Part shown: piece by piece, positions 29,320-37,271 of the stretch | Position numbering within the stretch: the first letter of the stretch is position 1 | Layout: the number at the start of each line of letters is the position of its first letter | Assembly: GCF_001879715.1 (NCBI RefSeq) | Contig: NZ_MNBW01000023.1 | Coordinates: 1-42,794, forward strand | Direction: 5' to 3' | Source: Nioella nitratireducens | Lineage (GTDB): Bacteria; Pseudomonadota; Alphaproteobacteria; Rhodobacterales; Rhodobacteraceae | Length of the DNA stretch: 42,794 nt | Position numbers and translations under genes: made by a program | Notes under the pieces: generated by a model | What the model saw: the letters and a program-made list of their open reading frames with translations, nothing else | What the model was told of the DNA's origin: nothing | Database searches by the model: none

Positions 29320-30060
29320 TCAGGCCTCGGGGAAGGTGAAGCCCGGCAGTTCGGCAAAGGCATTGCGCAGGGCGACCCCCCAGCCGGTCGAGATTTCGTC
29401 GAAATAGGGGTCATCGGCCTGAATGCGCAACTCACGTCCCATGCGCAAGCTGTCGGTGTCGTAGACATGCACGTCCAGCGGCAGTCCGACCGAGAGATTG
29501 GCCTTGATCGTCGAGTCGAACGACACCAGTAGCAGTTTCACCGCCTCTTCGAAGCTCATCGACGGATCGAACGCCCGCACCAGAATCGGCTTGCCGTATT
29601 TGGTCTCGCCGATCTGGAAATACGGGGTGTCGTCTCCCGCCTCGATGAAATTCCCCTCGGGATAGATCAGGAACAGTCGGGGTGCGCCGTCACCGACCTG
29701 CCCGCCTAGCAGCATGGTCGCGTTGAAGGTGGCGCTGGCCCGCTGCCCGGCATCCGCGTGGGTCGAGATCACTTCCTTCAGCGTATCCCCGACCAGCGTG
29801 GCCACCTGAAACATCGACTCGGCCCGGTAAATACTGGGATTGCGTGCGTCGGGGGCCTTGCCGCGTTCCTCCAGCAGGCTCACCACGGCTTGTGTGGTCG
29901 CCAGGTTTCCGGCCGTCATCAGCGTGATGCAGCGGTCGTTGGGCACCTCGAAATGGAACATCTTGCGAAAGGTCGATATGTTGTCGACACCCGAATTGGT
30001 GCGGGTGTCCGACATGAATACCAGCCCGTGATCCAGTTTCAGCCCGACGCAATAGGTCAT
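29320..30060 (-). CDS. anbu: Anbu (proteasome-like beta subunit peptidase)
   Basis: A 246-residue N-terminal-nucleophile protease of the Anbu family, an HslV-like bacterial proteasome relative that forms open helical rings. The initiator Met is followed directly by Thr2, the catalytic nucleophile after processing; Asp18 (FMSDTRT) and Lys33 (TFRKMF) complete the proteasome-type active site. It is the last gene of a four-gene leftward operon, 33 bp after the transglutaminase gene. Known Anbu genes lie with the same partners, and the complex is thought to degrade or process a peptide made by them; its substrate is not known. Confidence 0.93.
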   Translation of the reverse strand: MTYCVGLKLDHGLVFMSDTRTNSGVDNISTFRKMFHFEVPNDRCITLMTAGNLATTQAVVSLLEERGKAPDARNPSIYRAESMFQVATLVGDTLKEVISTHADAGQRASATFNATMLLGGQVGDGAPRLFLIYPEGNFIEAGDDTPYFQIGETKYGKPILVRAFDPSMSFEEAVKLLLVSFDSTIKANLSVGLPLDVHVYDTDSLRMGRELRIQADDPYFDEISTGWGVALRNAFAELPGFTFPEA

Positions 30061-30093
30061 GACGCGCTCCTTGTTCGCGGTCTATGAAGCAGG

Positions 30094-30900
30094 CTATTGC
30101 TGAACTTGCAAGCTGACTTGAAGGTGTTCGTCGCCAGCCCCCTGCCGGATGCCCATGATGGGGGCCGCATCGCGGTAGTCCCGCCCGGTGGCGACCCGGA
30201 CATAGCGGTCATCGGGCGAAATCCCGTTCGAGACGTCGAACCCGACCCACCCCAGGGCGTCTGTCCACACTTCGCACCATGCGTGGCTGGCGGTCTGGTC
30301 GACCCGGTCGTTCATCATCAGGTAGCCCGAGATATAACGGGCCGGTTGGCCCAACAGCCGGGCCGCCGCGATCATCACATGGGTGTGGTCCTGACAGACG
30401 CCGTGCCCCTCTGCCAGCGCGGTTTCGGCGGTGGTTGAACTGTCGGTCCTGCCGGTTTCATAACGCACCTGCCCAAGGATCATATCCGAGAGCGCGTGAA
30501 GCTGCGTCAGCGCATCCGCGTCACCGTGGTCGGCCTTGAGCTGCCGTACCAGGGCCCGCAGGGTCGATCCGGGGGCGGTGAACGGGGTCGCGTTCCTATA
30601 CAGCCATAGCGGCGCAAAGCCCTTGTGAATCCCGATCACGCCGTTGCGGTTCTCGGTCTCGACATGGCCTTGGCAGACGATCTCGATATGTTGTGCGCCG
30701 GGATCGACCTTGATCAGATCGGTGTGATTGACGAACTGGTCGGCATAACTGACCTGCCGCGTGCCGCCGGTTATGGACACGTCCCAATCCAGAACCGTCT
30801 GCCCGTGGCCAGAGCGGGGCGTCAACCGCAGCTTTTGCAACGCGGACCGAACCGGGGCGTCATAACTGTAGCTGGTCACATGCGTGATCTTCAGGCGCAT
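30094..30900 (-). CDS. Transglutaminase-like cysteine protease
   Basis: A 268-residue cytoplasmic protein with an N-terminal beta-rich domain (about 1-100, starting LKITHVTSYSYDAPV) and a transglutaminase-like core. The catalytic triad is visible: Cys169 in GHGVCQDHTH, His206 in ASHAWCEVW and Asp222 in GFDVSNG. Such proteins usually act as cysteine proteases or amidases in the Anbu/ATP-grasp neighbourhood. I chose the ATG at 30900, which has a GAGGT site; an in-frame ATG at 30912 overlaps the alpha-E stop as ATGA and is equally possible. Confidence 0.9.
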   Translation of the reverse strand: MRLKITHVTSYSYDAPVRSALQKLRLTPRSGHGQTVLDWDVSITGGTRQVSYADQFVNHTDLIKVDPGAQHIEIVCQGHVETENRNGVIGIHKGFAPLWLYRNATPFTAPGSTLRALVRQLKADHGDADALTQLHALSDMILGQVRYETGRTDSSTTAETALAEGHGVCQDHTHVMIAAARLLGQPARYISGYLMMNDRVDQTASHAWCEVWTDALGWVGFDVSNGISPDDRYVRVATGRDYRDAAPIMGIRQGAGDEHLQVSLQVQQ

Positions 30901-30908
30901 TGGCGACC

Positions 30909-31853
30909 TCATTGGAAAAACCGGAAATCGGTCTGGATCAGGCTGGCCAGCGTCGCAGTGTCGTTGATCGCATTGGTCAGGAATTCGTGGAGGCCCTCGT
31001 CGAAGATTTCTTCGATGCCGCACCCCCGCAACCGCCGTCCAATGGTTTCGGCCAGATCGTGGCTGCCGTGGCGCTGGCCATAATCATCGGCCAGATCGTT
31101 CAGGTTCTCACAGATCTTCGAGTAGCAGAACGCCAGCGACCGCGGCATACGTTTGTCGATGATCAGGAATTCGGCGATGCCTTTGGGGGTGATGTCGCCA
31201 CCGTTCAGCCAGCGAAAGGACCGCGCCGCCGAAACCGAGCGCAGGATCACCTCCCACTGGGCGTTGTCGATGTGGCTGCCGACGAAGGCGGCCGACGGTA
31301 GCAGCACATAGTATTTCACGTCCAGAATGCGGGCCGTGTTGTCGGCCCGTTCCAGAAAGGTGCCTAGGCGCGAGAAGGCGAAGATATCGTTGCGCAGCAT
31401 GGTGCCGTGCAGCGCGCCGCGCACCACCGAGGTGCGGTAGCGGATCGTCGCCAGATGTTCATACAGGTTGCGTTCCGACACCGGCCGGGCGAGGGCGGAC
31501 TTGAGCGCCATCCAGCATTCGTTCACCGCCTCCCAGACCTCGGAGGACAAGGCGGTGCGCACCATCCGCCCGTTCGATCGGGCGGATTCGATCGAGTTCA
31601 GCACCGAGGACGGGTTGTCCTTGTCCCTCAAAAGGAAGTCGATGACCGGCGCGGCCTCGTACACGTCGTGTTTCTGGCGATAGGCCACGTCCATTCCGGC
31701 GGTGATCACCACCGATTGCCATTCATTGGTGCCCTCGTCGCCGCGTGTCAGGGCGATGCGCCACCCCGCTTCCAGCAGGCGGGCGGTGTTCTCGGCGCGT
31801 TCGATATTGCGGAACATCCAGAAGAGCCCGCCCGCGGTTTTTCCCAGCATCAT
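30909..31853 (-). CDS. Alpha-E domain protein (DUF403)
   Basis: A 314-residue, all-helical alpha-E protein. The start MLGKTAGGLFWMFRNIERAENTARLLE, cut here as GGLFWMFRNIERAENTARL, and the internal FSRLGTFLERADNTARILD are the two related ER-rich signatures of the family. The biochemical role is unknown; it always accompanies the circularly permuted ATP-grasp gene, sometimes fused to it, so it probably works with the ligase. The start is one of two tandem ATGs, 4 bases after the ATP-grasp stop. Confidence 0.9.
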   Translation of the reverse strand: MMLGKTAGGLFWMFRNIERAENTARLLEAGWRIALTRGDEGTNEWQSVVITAGMDVAYRQKHDVYEAAPVIDFLLRDKDNPSSVLNSIESARSNGRMVRTALSSEVWEAVNECWMALKSALARPVSERNLYEHLATIRYRTSVVRGALHGTMLRNDIFAFSRLGTFLERADNTARILDVKYYVLLPSAAFVGSHIDNAQWEVILRSVSAARSFRWLNGGDITPKGIAEFLIIDKRMPRSLAFCYSKICENLNDLADDYGQRHGSHDLAETIGRRLRGCGIEEIFDEGLHEFLTNAINDTATLASLIQTDFRFFQ

Positions 31854-31857
31854 TGGC

Positions 31858-33285
31858 TCAGTCCCCCAGCACCCAGGTGTCCTTGGTTCCGCCGCCCTGA
31901 CTGGAATTGACCACGAGCGACCCTTTCTTGAGGGCAACGCGGGTCAGCCCGCCCGGGGTAATGTCGATCCGGTTGGGCGAGACCAGCACGAAGGGCCTCA
32001 GATCCACATGGCGCGGCGCAAGCCCCGCCTTTGTCAGGATCGGCACGGTCGAGAGCGCGAGAGTTGGCTGCGCGATGTAGTTCGAGGGCCGGGCGCGCAG
32101 TTTTTTCTCAAAGGCGGCGATTTCCTTTTTCGAGGCGGCGGGGCCGACCAGCATCCCGTAGCCGCCCGATCCGTGCACCTCTTTCACCACCAGTTCCGAC
32201 AGATGGTCGAGCACATAGGCCAGCGAGTCCGCCTCGGAACAGCGCCACGTGGGCACGTTCTTGAGGATGGCCTGCTCGCCCGTGTAGAATTCGACGATAT
32301 CCGGCATGTAGGAATAGAGCGCCTTGTCGTCGGCGATCCCGGTGCCGGGCGCGTTGGCGATGGTGATGCCGCCGGCGCGGTAGACGTCCATGATGCCCGG
32401 CACGCCAAGCATACTGTCGGGGTTGAAGGTCAGTGGATCGAGGTAGTCGTCATCCACGCGGCGATAGAGCACGTCGATGGCCTGGAACCCTTGGGTCGTG
32501 CGCATCGCGACGCGGCCGTTCTCGATGCTCAGGTCGTGGCTTTCGACCAGTTCCGCGCCCATCTGGTCGGCAAGGAAAGCATGTTCGAAATAGGCCGAGT
32601 TGTGAATGCCGGGGGTCAGAACCGCCACCACCGGCCTGCCCGAGGTCGCGGGCGGGGCGCAATCGGCCAGCGACCTGCGCAGAAGCCGAGGATACGAGCT
32701 GACGGGTCGCACCTTCATCTGTGCGAACAGTTCCGGGAACATCTGCAACATCGTCTCGCGGTTTTCCAGCATGTAGCTGACGCCAGAGGGCGTGCGCGCG
32801 TTGTCTTCCAGCACGTAGAACTCGTTTTCGCCCGTGCGCACCAGATCGGTGCCCACGATATGGGTATAAACCCCGCCGGGCGGGTTCACGCCGATCATCT
32901 CGGGCAGGAAGGCATCGTTTTTCGAAATGATTTCCTTGGGAATACGGCCTGCGCGGATGATTTCCTGCCGATGATAGATGTCGTGCAGGAACGCGTTTAT
33001 CGCCCGCACCCGCTGGTCGATGCCGCGTTCCAGAACGGACCATTCCCGCCCGGAAATGATACGCGGGACGATATCGAAAGGGATCAGCCGCTCATCCGCA
33101 TCGGCCTGTCCATAGACGTTGAAGGTGATACCGATCCGGCGGAAGAATGCTTCCGCCTCGGACGATTTTCGGCGTAAATCCTTGAGGTCTTCGTTGGAAA
33201 ACCAGCGGTGATAGGCCGAATACGGGGGGCGGGGGGTCTCCTCGCCGACGAGCATCTCGTCGAAGGTCGGGCGTGACTTTGACAT
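31858..33285 (-). CDS. Circularly permuted ATP-grasp protein (type 2)
   Basis: A 475-residue predicted ATP-dependent carboxylate-amine ligase with a circularly permuted ATP-grasp fold. Diagnostic segments are PRIISGREW, NDAFLPEMIGVNPPGG, YVLEDNARTPSGVSYMLEN (metal-binding Glu/Asn) and the late LVVKEVHGSGGYGM and RPFVLVSPN. Family members are predicted amidoligases that build or tag peptides. It is the first gene of the leftward Anbu operon: ATP-grasp, alpha-E, transglutaminase, Anbu. The 235 bp upstream are free of genes and hold the promoter; a TTGACA hexamer is present on the minus strand, but no good -10 is paired with it. Confidence 0.92.
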   Translation of the reverse strand: MSKSRPTFDEMLVGEETPRPPYSAYHRWFSNEDLKDLRRKSSEAEAFFRRIGITFNVYGQADADERLIPFDIVPRIISGREWSVLERGIDQRVRAINAFLHDIYHRQEIIRAGRIPKEIISKNDAFLPEMIGVNPPGGVYTHIVGTDLVRTGENEFYVLEDNARTPSGVSYMLENRETMLQMFPELFAQMKVRPVSSYPRLLRRSLADCAPPATSGRPVVAVLTPGIHNSAYFEHAFLADQMGAELVESHDLSIENGRVAMRTTQGFQAIDVLYRRVDDDYLDPLTFNPDSMLGVPGIMDVYRAGGITIANAPGTGIADDKALYSYMPDIVEFYTGEQAILKNVPTWRCSEADSLAYVLDHLSELVVKEVHGSGGYGMLVGPAASKKEIAAFEKKLRARPSNYIAQPTLALSTVPILTKAGLAPRHVDLRPFVLVSPNRIDITPGGLTRVALKKGSLVVNSSQGGGTKDTWVLGD

Positions 33286-33520
33286 GGAACCACTATGTAT
33301 CGCTTTTGTGTCAATGCAATTGGCAAATGCAAGAAGGCCGGTTTCAAGCTGAGGTCGTTGCCCGCCGAGGCTGTCCGACCCGCCCTTGCCGGGTCTGCCT
33401 GTTTTTTCGGCGGTGCTGCTGAATATGGTGGCGCGCAGAGATGATCGTATCGCGTGTCCGGGGTTGACCCCCGGCCAGCGCGTGGCGCTAGGTGGCCCAG
33501 TATCGACGGAGAGACACCGA

Positions 33521-34030
33521 ATGCGCCTTGCATGCGTGACATCCCTGCGGCGGGGCGATGTGGACCTCGTTCTGCACCGCTTTTCCGAACAGCTTCTGAC
33601 CCGTGGGGTAGCGGTGGAGGGGTTGGTTCAGATCAACTCGGATTGCGGCCCCGACAAGCCTTGCGACATGGATGCGCGCGTCTTGCCAGTTGGTCCGGTG
33701 TTTCGGATTTCGCAGGCCCTTGGGGCGGGTTCGGCGGGATGCCGTCTGGACCCATCGGCCCTGGAACGGGCTGTCGGACTGGTCGGCGCGCGCCTGTCGG
33801 CGGAAACGCAGCTTCTGATCATCAACAAGTTCGGAAAGCAAGAGGCCGAGGGGCGCGGCTTTCGAGAGGTCATCGCCGAGGCACTGGTGCGGGACATTCC
33901 CGTGGTCGTGGGGCTGAGCGCGCTGAACCGGCCCGCGTTCGAGGAATTCGCAGGCGATCTTGCCCTGCCGCTTGCCCCCGACCTCGACGCCCTGATGGCG
34001 TGGTTCGACGGGATGGGCGCTGTGGCGTGA
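33521..34030 (+). CDS. DUF2478 protein
   Basis: A 169-residue protein of the DUF2478 family, often annotated as molybdenum-transport-associated NTPase-like proteins. The features seen are the opening strand MRLACVTSLRRGDVDLVL, the LLIINKFGKQEAEGRGF motif (the best family marker) and the DIPVVVGLSALNRPAFEEFAG segment. No molybdate ABC genes are next to it, so the usual context is missing. The ATG at 33521 fits the family; the upstream frame to 33386 is not conserved in character. Its stop codon abuts that of the convergent methyltransferase with no gap. Confidence 0.8.
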   Translation: MRLACVTSLRRGDVDLVLHRFSEQLLTRGVAVEGLVQINSDCGPDKPCDMDARVLPVGPVFRISQALGAGSAGCRLDPSALERAVGLVGARLSAETQLLIINKFGKQEAEGRGFREVIAEALVRDIPVVVGLSALNRPAFEEFAGDLALPLAPDLDALMAWFDGMGAVA

Positions 34031-34657
34031 TCAGCCGCGCGCCAGTATCTCTTGGCGTGCCCGTTCAAGGCTGCGCAACCCCACGAAGCGCGGCGTGCGG
34101 CGCATGTAGTCGCGGAAGGCCCGGCCATAGCCCCGCGTCAGCCAGCGTTCCTCGTTGATCGCAAAGAGGAAATAGATCCCGAAGAGCACCCCGGCGAGGC
34201 CGAGCACCGTCCAGCTTCCGGCGGTGATGGCAAGGCCAAGCGTGGCCAGCACGGACGATACGTATTGCGGGTTGCGCGAATAGGCGTAGAGACCGCCGGT
34301 CACAAGGCCATCCGCGCCGCAATAGGTGTTCTCGATCCCAAGCGACTTGTACCCCCAGAGCGTGACCCCATAGGCCGCCGCCATCACTGGCAGGCCAAGC
34401 AGATAGTGCAGTGGATGCCCCCACCCCTGCGCGATGACCGCAAGAACTGCGTAGACCACGACCGATCCGCAGAAGGTCCGAAACAGCGACATGGCGGTGA
34501 TGTGCCGCCAGCCAGTCTTGTCCGGCGCGGGCCAGAACCCGAAGCCCGGGTGCAGCTTGGTCCAGATCAGCAAGCCACACAGCACTGCCGCCGCCAAAAG
34601 GCCAACGGCCAGCGTTGCCGTCAGGAGTATTGTCAGAGCGGTTTCTGTCTCGACCAT
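34031..34657 (-). CDS. Isoprenylcysteine methyltransferase (ICMT)-like membrane protein
   Basis: A 208-residue integral membrane methyltransferase of the ICMT/PEMT-like family. It has about five transmembrane helices (the first near residues 8-28). The family's S-adenosylmethionine region is visible as GGLYAYSRNPQYVSSV followed by INEERWL, YGRAFRDYMRRTPRFVG. The true substrate in bacteria is generally unknown: possibly a lipid or isoprenoid thiol. The ATG at 34657 follows GGGGGA; a longer frame to 34720 is possible. It is 103 bp from the stand-alone Lrp domain gene upstream. Confidence 0.82.
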   Translation of the reverse strand: MVETETALTILLTATLAVGLLAAAVLCGLLIWTKLHPGFGFWPAPDKTGWRHITAMSLFRTFCGSVVVYAVLAVIAQGWGHPLHYLLGLPVMAAAYGVTLWGYKSLGIENTYCGADGLVTGGLYAYSRNPQYVSSVLATLGLAITAGSWTVLGLAGVLFGIYFLFAINEERWLTRGYGRAFRDYMRRTPRFVGLRSLERARQEILARG

Positions 34658-34760
34658 CTGCGGTCCCCCATCGTCACGACTCGAGTCCGGGGCAGGCTGC
34701 CAAAAATTCGTGACAGCCAAACAACAATGCGGGCAGTTTAGGGCAAAGCGGTGCGGCGGG

Positions 34761-34997
34761 TCAAAAAGCCTTGAAGGTCAGCGTGGTCAGCGTGCGTTCG
34801 ATGCCGTCGACATCCAGCAGGTTGTCGTTGATATAGCGTCCGATATCCTCGCCTTTTGGGATGATGAGCTTGACCAGCAGGTCATACTCGCCCGAGGTCG
34901 AGTAAAGCTCGGCATGGATTTCCTTGAGCACGATCTTGAAGGCCACGTCATAGGCGGTGCCGGGTTTGCATCGAATCTGGACGAAAACGGTCTGCAT
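34761..34997 (-). CDS. Stand-alone Lrp/AsnC ligand-binding (RAM) domain protein
   Basis: A 78-residue protein that is only the RAM effector-binding domain of Lrp/AsnC regulators, without a DNA-binding part. Full-length features of the fold are present (VFVQIRCKPG, the EYDLLVKLIIP strand, DGIERTLTTLTFKAF). Such stand-alone domains form oligomers and may bind amino acids or co-assemble with full Lrp proteins; a role here is not known. It is divergent from the GlxA-type regulator, and a 12-base G run lies in the region between them. Confidence 0.88.
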   Translation of the reverse strand: MQTVFVQIRCKPGTAYDVAFKIVLKEIHAELYSTSGEYDLLVKLIIPKGEDIGRYINDNLLDVDGIERTLTTLTFKAF

Positions 34998-35095
34998 GGG
35001 TGGGAATCCTCGGCTGCACTCGGGGCGTCAGAAGACCGTGGATCGCGTCCGGGATCAAGCGGGCTTTCCGTCCGGGAGGCGTGTCATTTCCCCTC

Positions 35096-35107
35096 GGGGG
35101 GGGGGGG
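35096..35107. repeat. Homopolymeric run of 12 G
   Basis: Twelve consecutive G residues lie 98 bases upstream of the stand-alone RAM-domain gene and 130 bases upstream of the divergent GlxA-type regulator gene. Runs of this length are prone to slipped-strand mispairing, so length variation could alter promoter spacing. It is also a common place for sequencing errors. Confidence 0.8.
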
Positions 35108-35237
35108 ATGATGGCGGATCGCCTGCGTCCATCCGCAAGAAGAGGTGGAAGGGCAAGTCCCGGCGATGGTGCCGGATCGCGCCTATGCTGCGACAGCAGT
35201 CTATGCCGTCCGGTAATCTCGGGCTAGGGTTCTTGCC

Positions 35238-36161
35238 ATGGACGCGACATTGCCCTTTCGATTTCTTTTGTTGCCTGGCTTTGACCTGGCCGCGCTCGGG
35301 GCCGCGTCGACGGTGCTGAGCGACGCGGGAACCGCGTTTCAGACCACGGCCCTGGGCGATGCGCCGGTGCCCGGCGACAGCGGGGTGCACGTGGCGCATG
35401 GCGGGCCGATCCCGCCCTTCGACCCCGGCGATACGCTCGTTGTCTTCGCGGGGCTGGATCTGGACGAGGACACCACCGAAGCGGCCCTCGCCCTGCTGCG
35501 CCGGGCCGAGCGGCAGGGCGGACGGTTGTGGGGGATCGGTGGTGGCGTGCTGCTGCTGGCCCAGTTGCGCCTGCCCGATGACGTCGTGCTCTCGGCCAAC
35601 CCGGTCACCGCGCAAGCCTTGGCCAAACTGCGCAGGCGGCCCCGAGTGATCGACACCCCGTTCGTCTGGTCGCCCGTCATATCGACTGCGCGGGCGGCTG
35701 CGGCGGCGGCCCTGCTGCGCTATGATCTGTCGATCGCGCACCGGATCGAACCCGATGCCGCGCCGCTGCCGGCCTCGGAACGATCCGCCGAGGCCGCCCG
35801 GTCGCAGCTCTTGCCGATAGAAGATCGCTACCCCACCCGCAATGGCACCGTGTTGCGGGGGTTGGGGCTGATGCGGGCGAACCTTTTTCGCCCGGTTTCA
35901 ATTGCCGCGCTGTCCTTGTCGCTTGGCCTGTCGCAGCGGCAGCTTGAGCGGCTGTTCGAACGCGAGGTAGGCGATAGCCCCGCTGCCATCTATCGCGCGA
36001 TGCGGCTGGAGGCGGCCCGACTGGAAGTGCGGCAGGGGCGTCGCCCGATGCAGGATATCGCCCATGATTTCGGGTTCACCTCGGGCAGTTTTTCGAAGAC
36101 CTATCAGCGCCAGTTCGGTGTGGCCCCGACGATGGACCGACGCGCGGCCATGGGTGCTTGA
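35238..36161 (+). CDS. GlxA-family AraC-type transcriptional regulator
   Basis: A 307-residue regulator with an N-terminal DJ-1/PfpI (class I glutamine amidotransferase-like) domain (about 7-165) and a C-terminal AraC helix-turn-helix domain (about 210-300). The AraC part shows LSLGLSQRQLERLFEREVGDSP, cut here as GLSQRQLERLFEREVG, and IAHDFGFTSGSFSKTYQRQFG. The usual nucleophile cysteine of the DJ-1 fold is a Gly (GIGGGVLLLAQ), as in other sensor-only members. Relatives regulate carnitine, glycine betaine and arginine use. It ends 48 bp before the racemase gene and probably controls or is co-transcribed with it. Confidence 0.9.
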   Translation: MDATLPFRFLLLPGFDLAALGAASTVLSDAGTAFQTTALGDAPVPGDSGVHVAHGGPIPPFDPGDTLVVFAGLDLDEDTTEAALALLRRAERQGGRLWGIGGGVLLLAQLRLPDDVVLSANPVTAQALAKLRRRPRVIDTPFVWSPVISTARAAAAAALLRYDLSIAHRIEPDAAPLPASERSAEAARSQLLPIEDRYPTRNGTVLRGLGLMRANLFRPVSIAALSLSLGLSQRQLERLFEREVGDSPAAIYRAMRLEAARLEVRQGRRPMQDIAHDFGFTSGSFSKTYQRQFGVAPTMDRRAAMGA

Positions 36162-36209
36162 CCCGCGGGCTTGGCTGGCCATGCTGGTCACGGGTCCGAG
36201 GGAGACGAC

Positions 36210-37271
36210 ATGAAGACACAAGACACGGGCGGGCCGTTGGCCGGGCTGAAAGTGATCGAGATGGTGGGGCTTGGCCCCGGTCCGTTTGCCGGGATGCTGC
36301 TGGCCGACATGGGGGCCGAGGTCGTGGCGGTGGATCGCCCCGGCGGCGTATCCATCACCCTATCGCATGACATCAACCGGCGCGGAAAACGGAGCGTGGA
36401 ACTGGATCTGAAGTCGCGCGCGGGCAAGGCTGCGGTGCTGGATCTGGTAAGCGGTGCCGACGTGCTGATCGAGGGCAACCGACCGGGCGTGATGGAACGG
36501 CTGGGGCTGGGGCCGGAAGACTGCTGGAAGATCAATCCCCGTCTGGTCTACGGTCGAATGACCGGATGGGGGCAGGACGGGCCGCTGGCGCAGGCGGCGG
36601 GGCATGACCTGAATTACATAGCCTTGGCTGGCGCGCTGCATCCGATGGGCCCCCCGGACGGGCCGCCGCCGGTCCCGCTGAACCTTGTGGGCGATTACGG
36701 CGGCGGGGCGATGTTTTTGGCCTTCGGGGTGATGGCTGCCGTCTACGAGGCCCAGAAATCCGGCAAGGGGCAGGTCGTCGACGCGGCGATGGTCGATGGG
36801 GCCTCTTTGTTGATGAGCTTCTTTCATTCCCTACGCGCCTCGGGCTGGTGGGTGGATCGGCGCGGCGACAATTTCCTCGACGGGGCCGCGCATTTCTATG
36901 GCTGCTATGCGTGCGCTGACGGGAAATTCGTCTCGGTCGGGGCGATCGAGCTGCCGTTCATGCGCGTGCTGGTCGAAAGGGCCGGGCTGCCGCGCGAGTG
37001 GCTGGATCTGCACATGGACCGTGCGGAGTGGCCCCGGTTGAAGGCAGAGCTTGCAGCGCTGTTCGCGACCCGGCCGCAGGCCGAATGGTGCGACTTGCTG
37101 GAAGGGTCCGACGCCTGTTTCGCGCCGGTCCTGCCGTTTTGGGAGGCGGCCGAGCATCCCCATGCCAAGGCACGCGGGGCCTTCATTACCCGTGACGGTG
37201 TGGTCGAACCCGCCCCCGCCCCGCGCTTTTCGCGTTCCAGACCCCCTTTGGCGGAGTCTGGGGATGCTTGA
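36210..37271 (+). CDS. Alpha-methylacyl-CoA racemase (CoA transferase family III)
   Basis: A 353-residue AMACR-type enzyme that interconverts R and S 2-methylacyl-CoA esters, needed to degrade methyl-branched acids and sterol side chains. The active-site residues line up with those I recall for the mycobacterial enzyme at a constant offset of 6: His132 in GHDLNYIALAG, Asp162 in NLVGDYGGG, and Glu247 in VGAIELPF. The opening GLGPGPFAGMLLADMGAEVV and the ending PAPAPRFSRS are typical. These residues distinguish it from CaiB-type CoA transferases. The ATG at 36210 has a GAGGGAG site. It overlaps the crotonase start by 8 bases. Confidence 0.9.
   Translation: MKTQDTGGPLAGLKVIEMVGLGPGPFAGMLLADMGAEVVAVDRPGGVSITLSHDINRRGKRSVELDLKSRAGKAAVLDLVSGADVLIEGNRPGVMERLGLGPEDCWKINPRLVYGRMTGWGQDGPLAQAAGHDLNYIALAGALHPMGPPDGPPPVPLNLVGDYGGGAMFLAFGVMAAVYEAQKSGKGQVVDAAMVDGASLLMSFFHSLRASGWWVDRRGDNFLDGAAHFYGCYACADGKFVSVGAIELPFMRVLVERAGLPREWLDLHMDRAEWPRLKAELAALFATRPQAEWCDLLEGSDACFAPVLPFWEAAEHPHAKARGAFITRDGVVEPAPAPRFSRSRPPLAESGDA

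Noticed and set aside
33457-33475. CCGGGG-N5-CCCCGG-like repeat before DUF2478 as a terminator or riboswitch
   Set aside because: It is a short GC palindrome without T run and without any further conserved riboswitch structure; I cannot support a regulatory call.
36210-37271. CaiB/L-carnitine CoA-transferase
   Set aside because: Same superfamily, but the His132-Asp162-Glu247 pattern and segments around them are those of alpha-methylacyl-CoA racemase.
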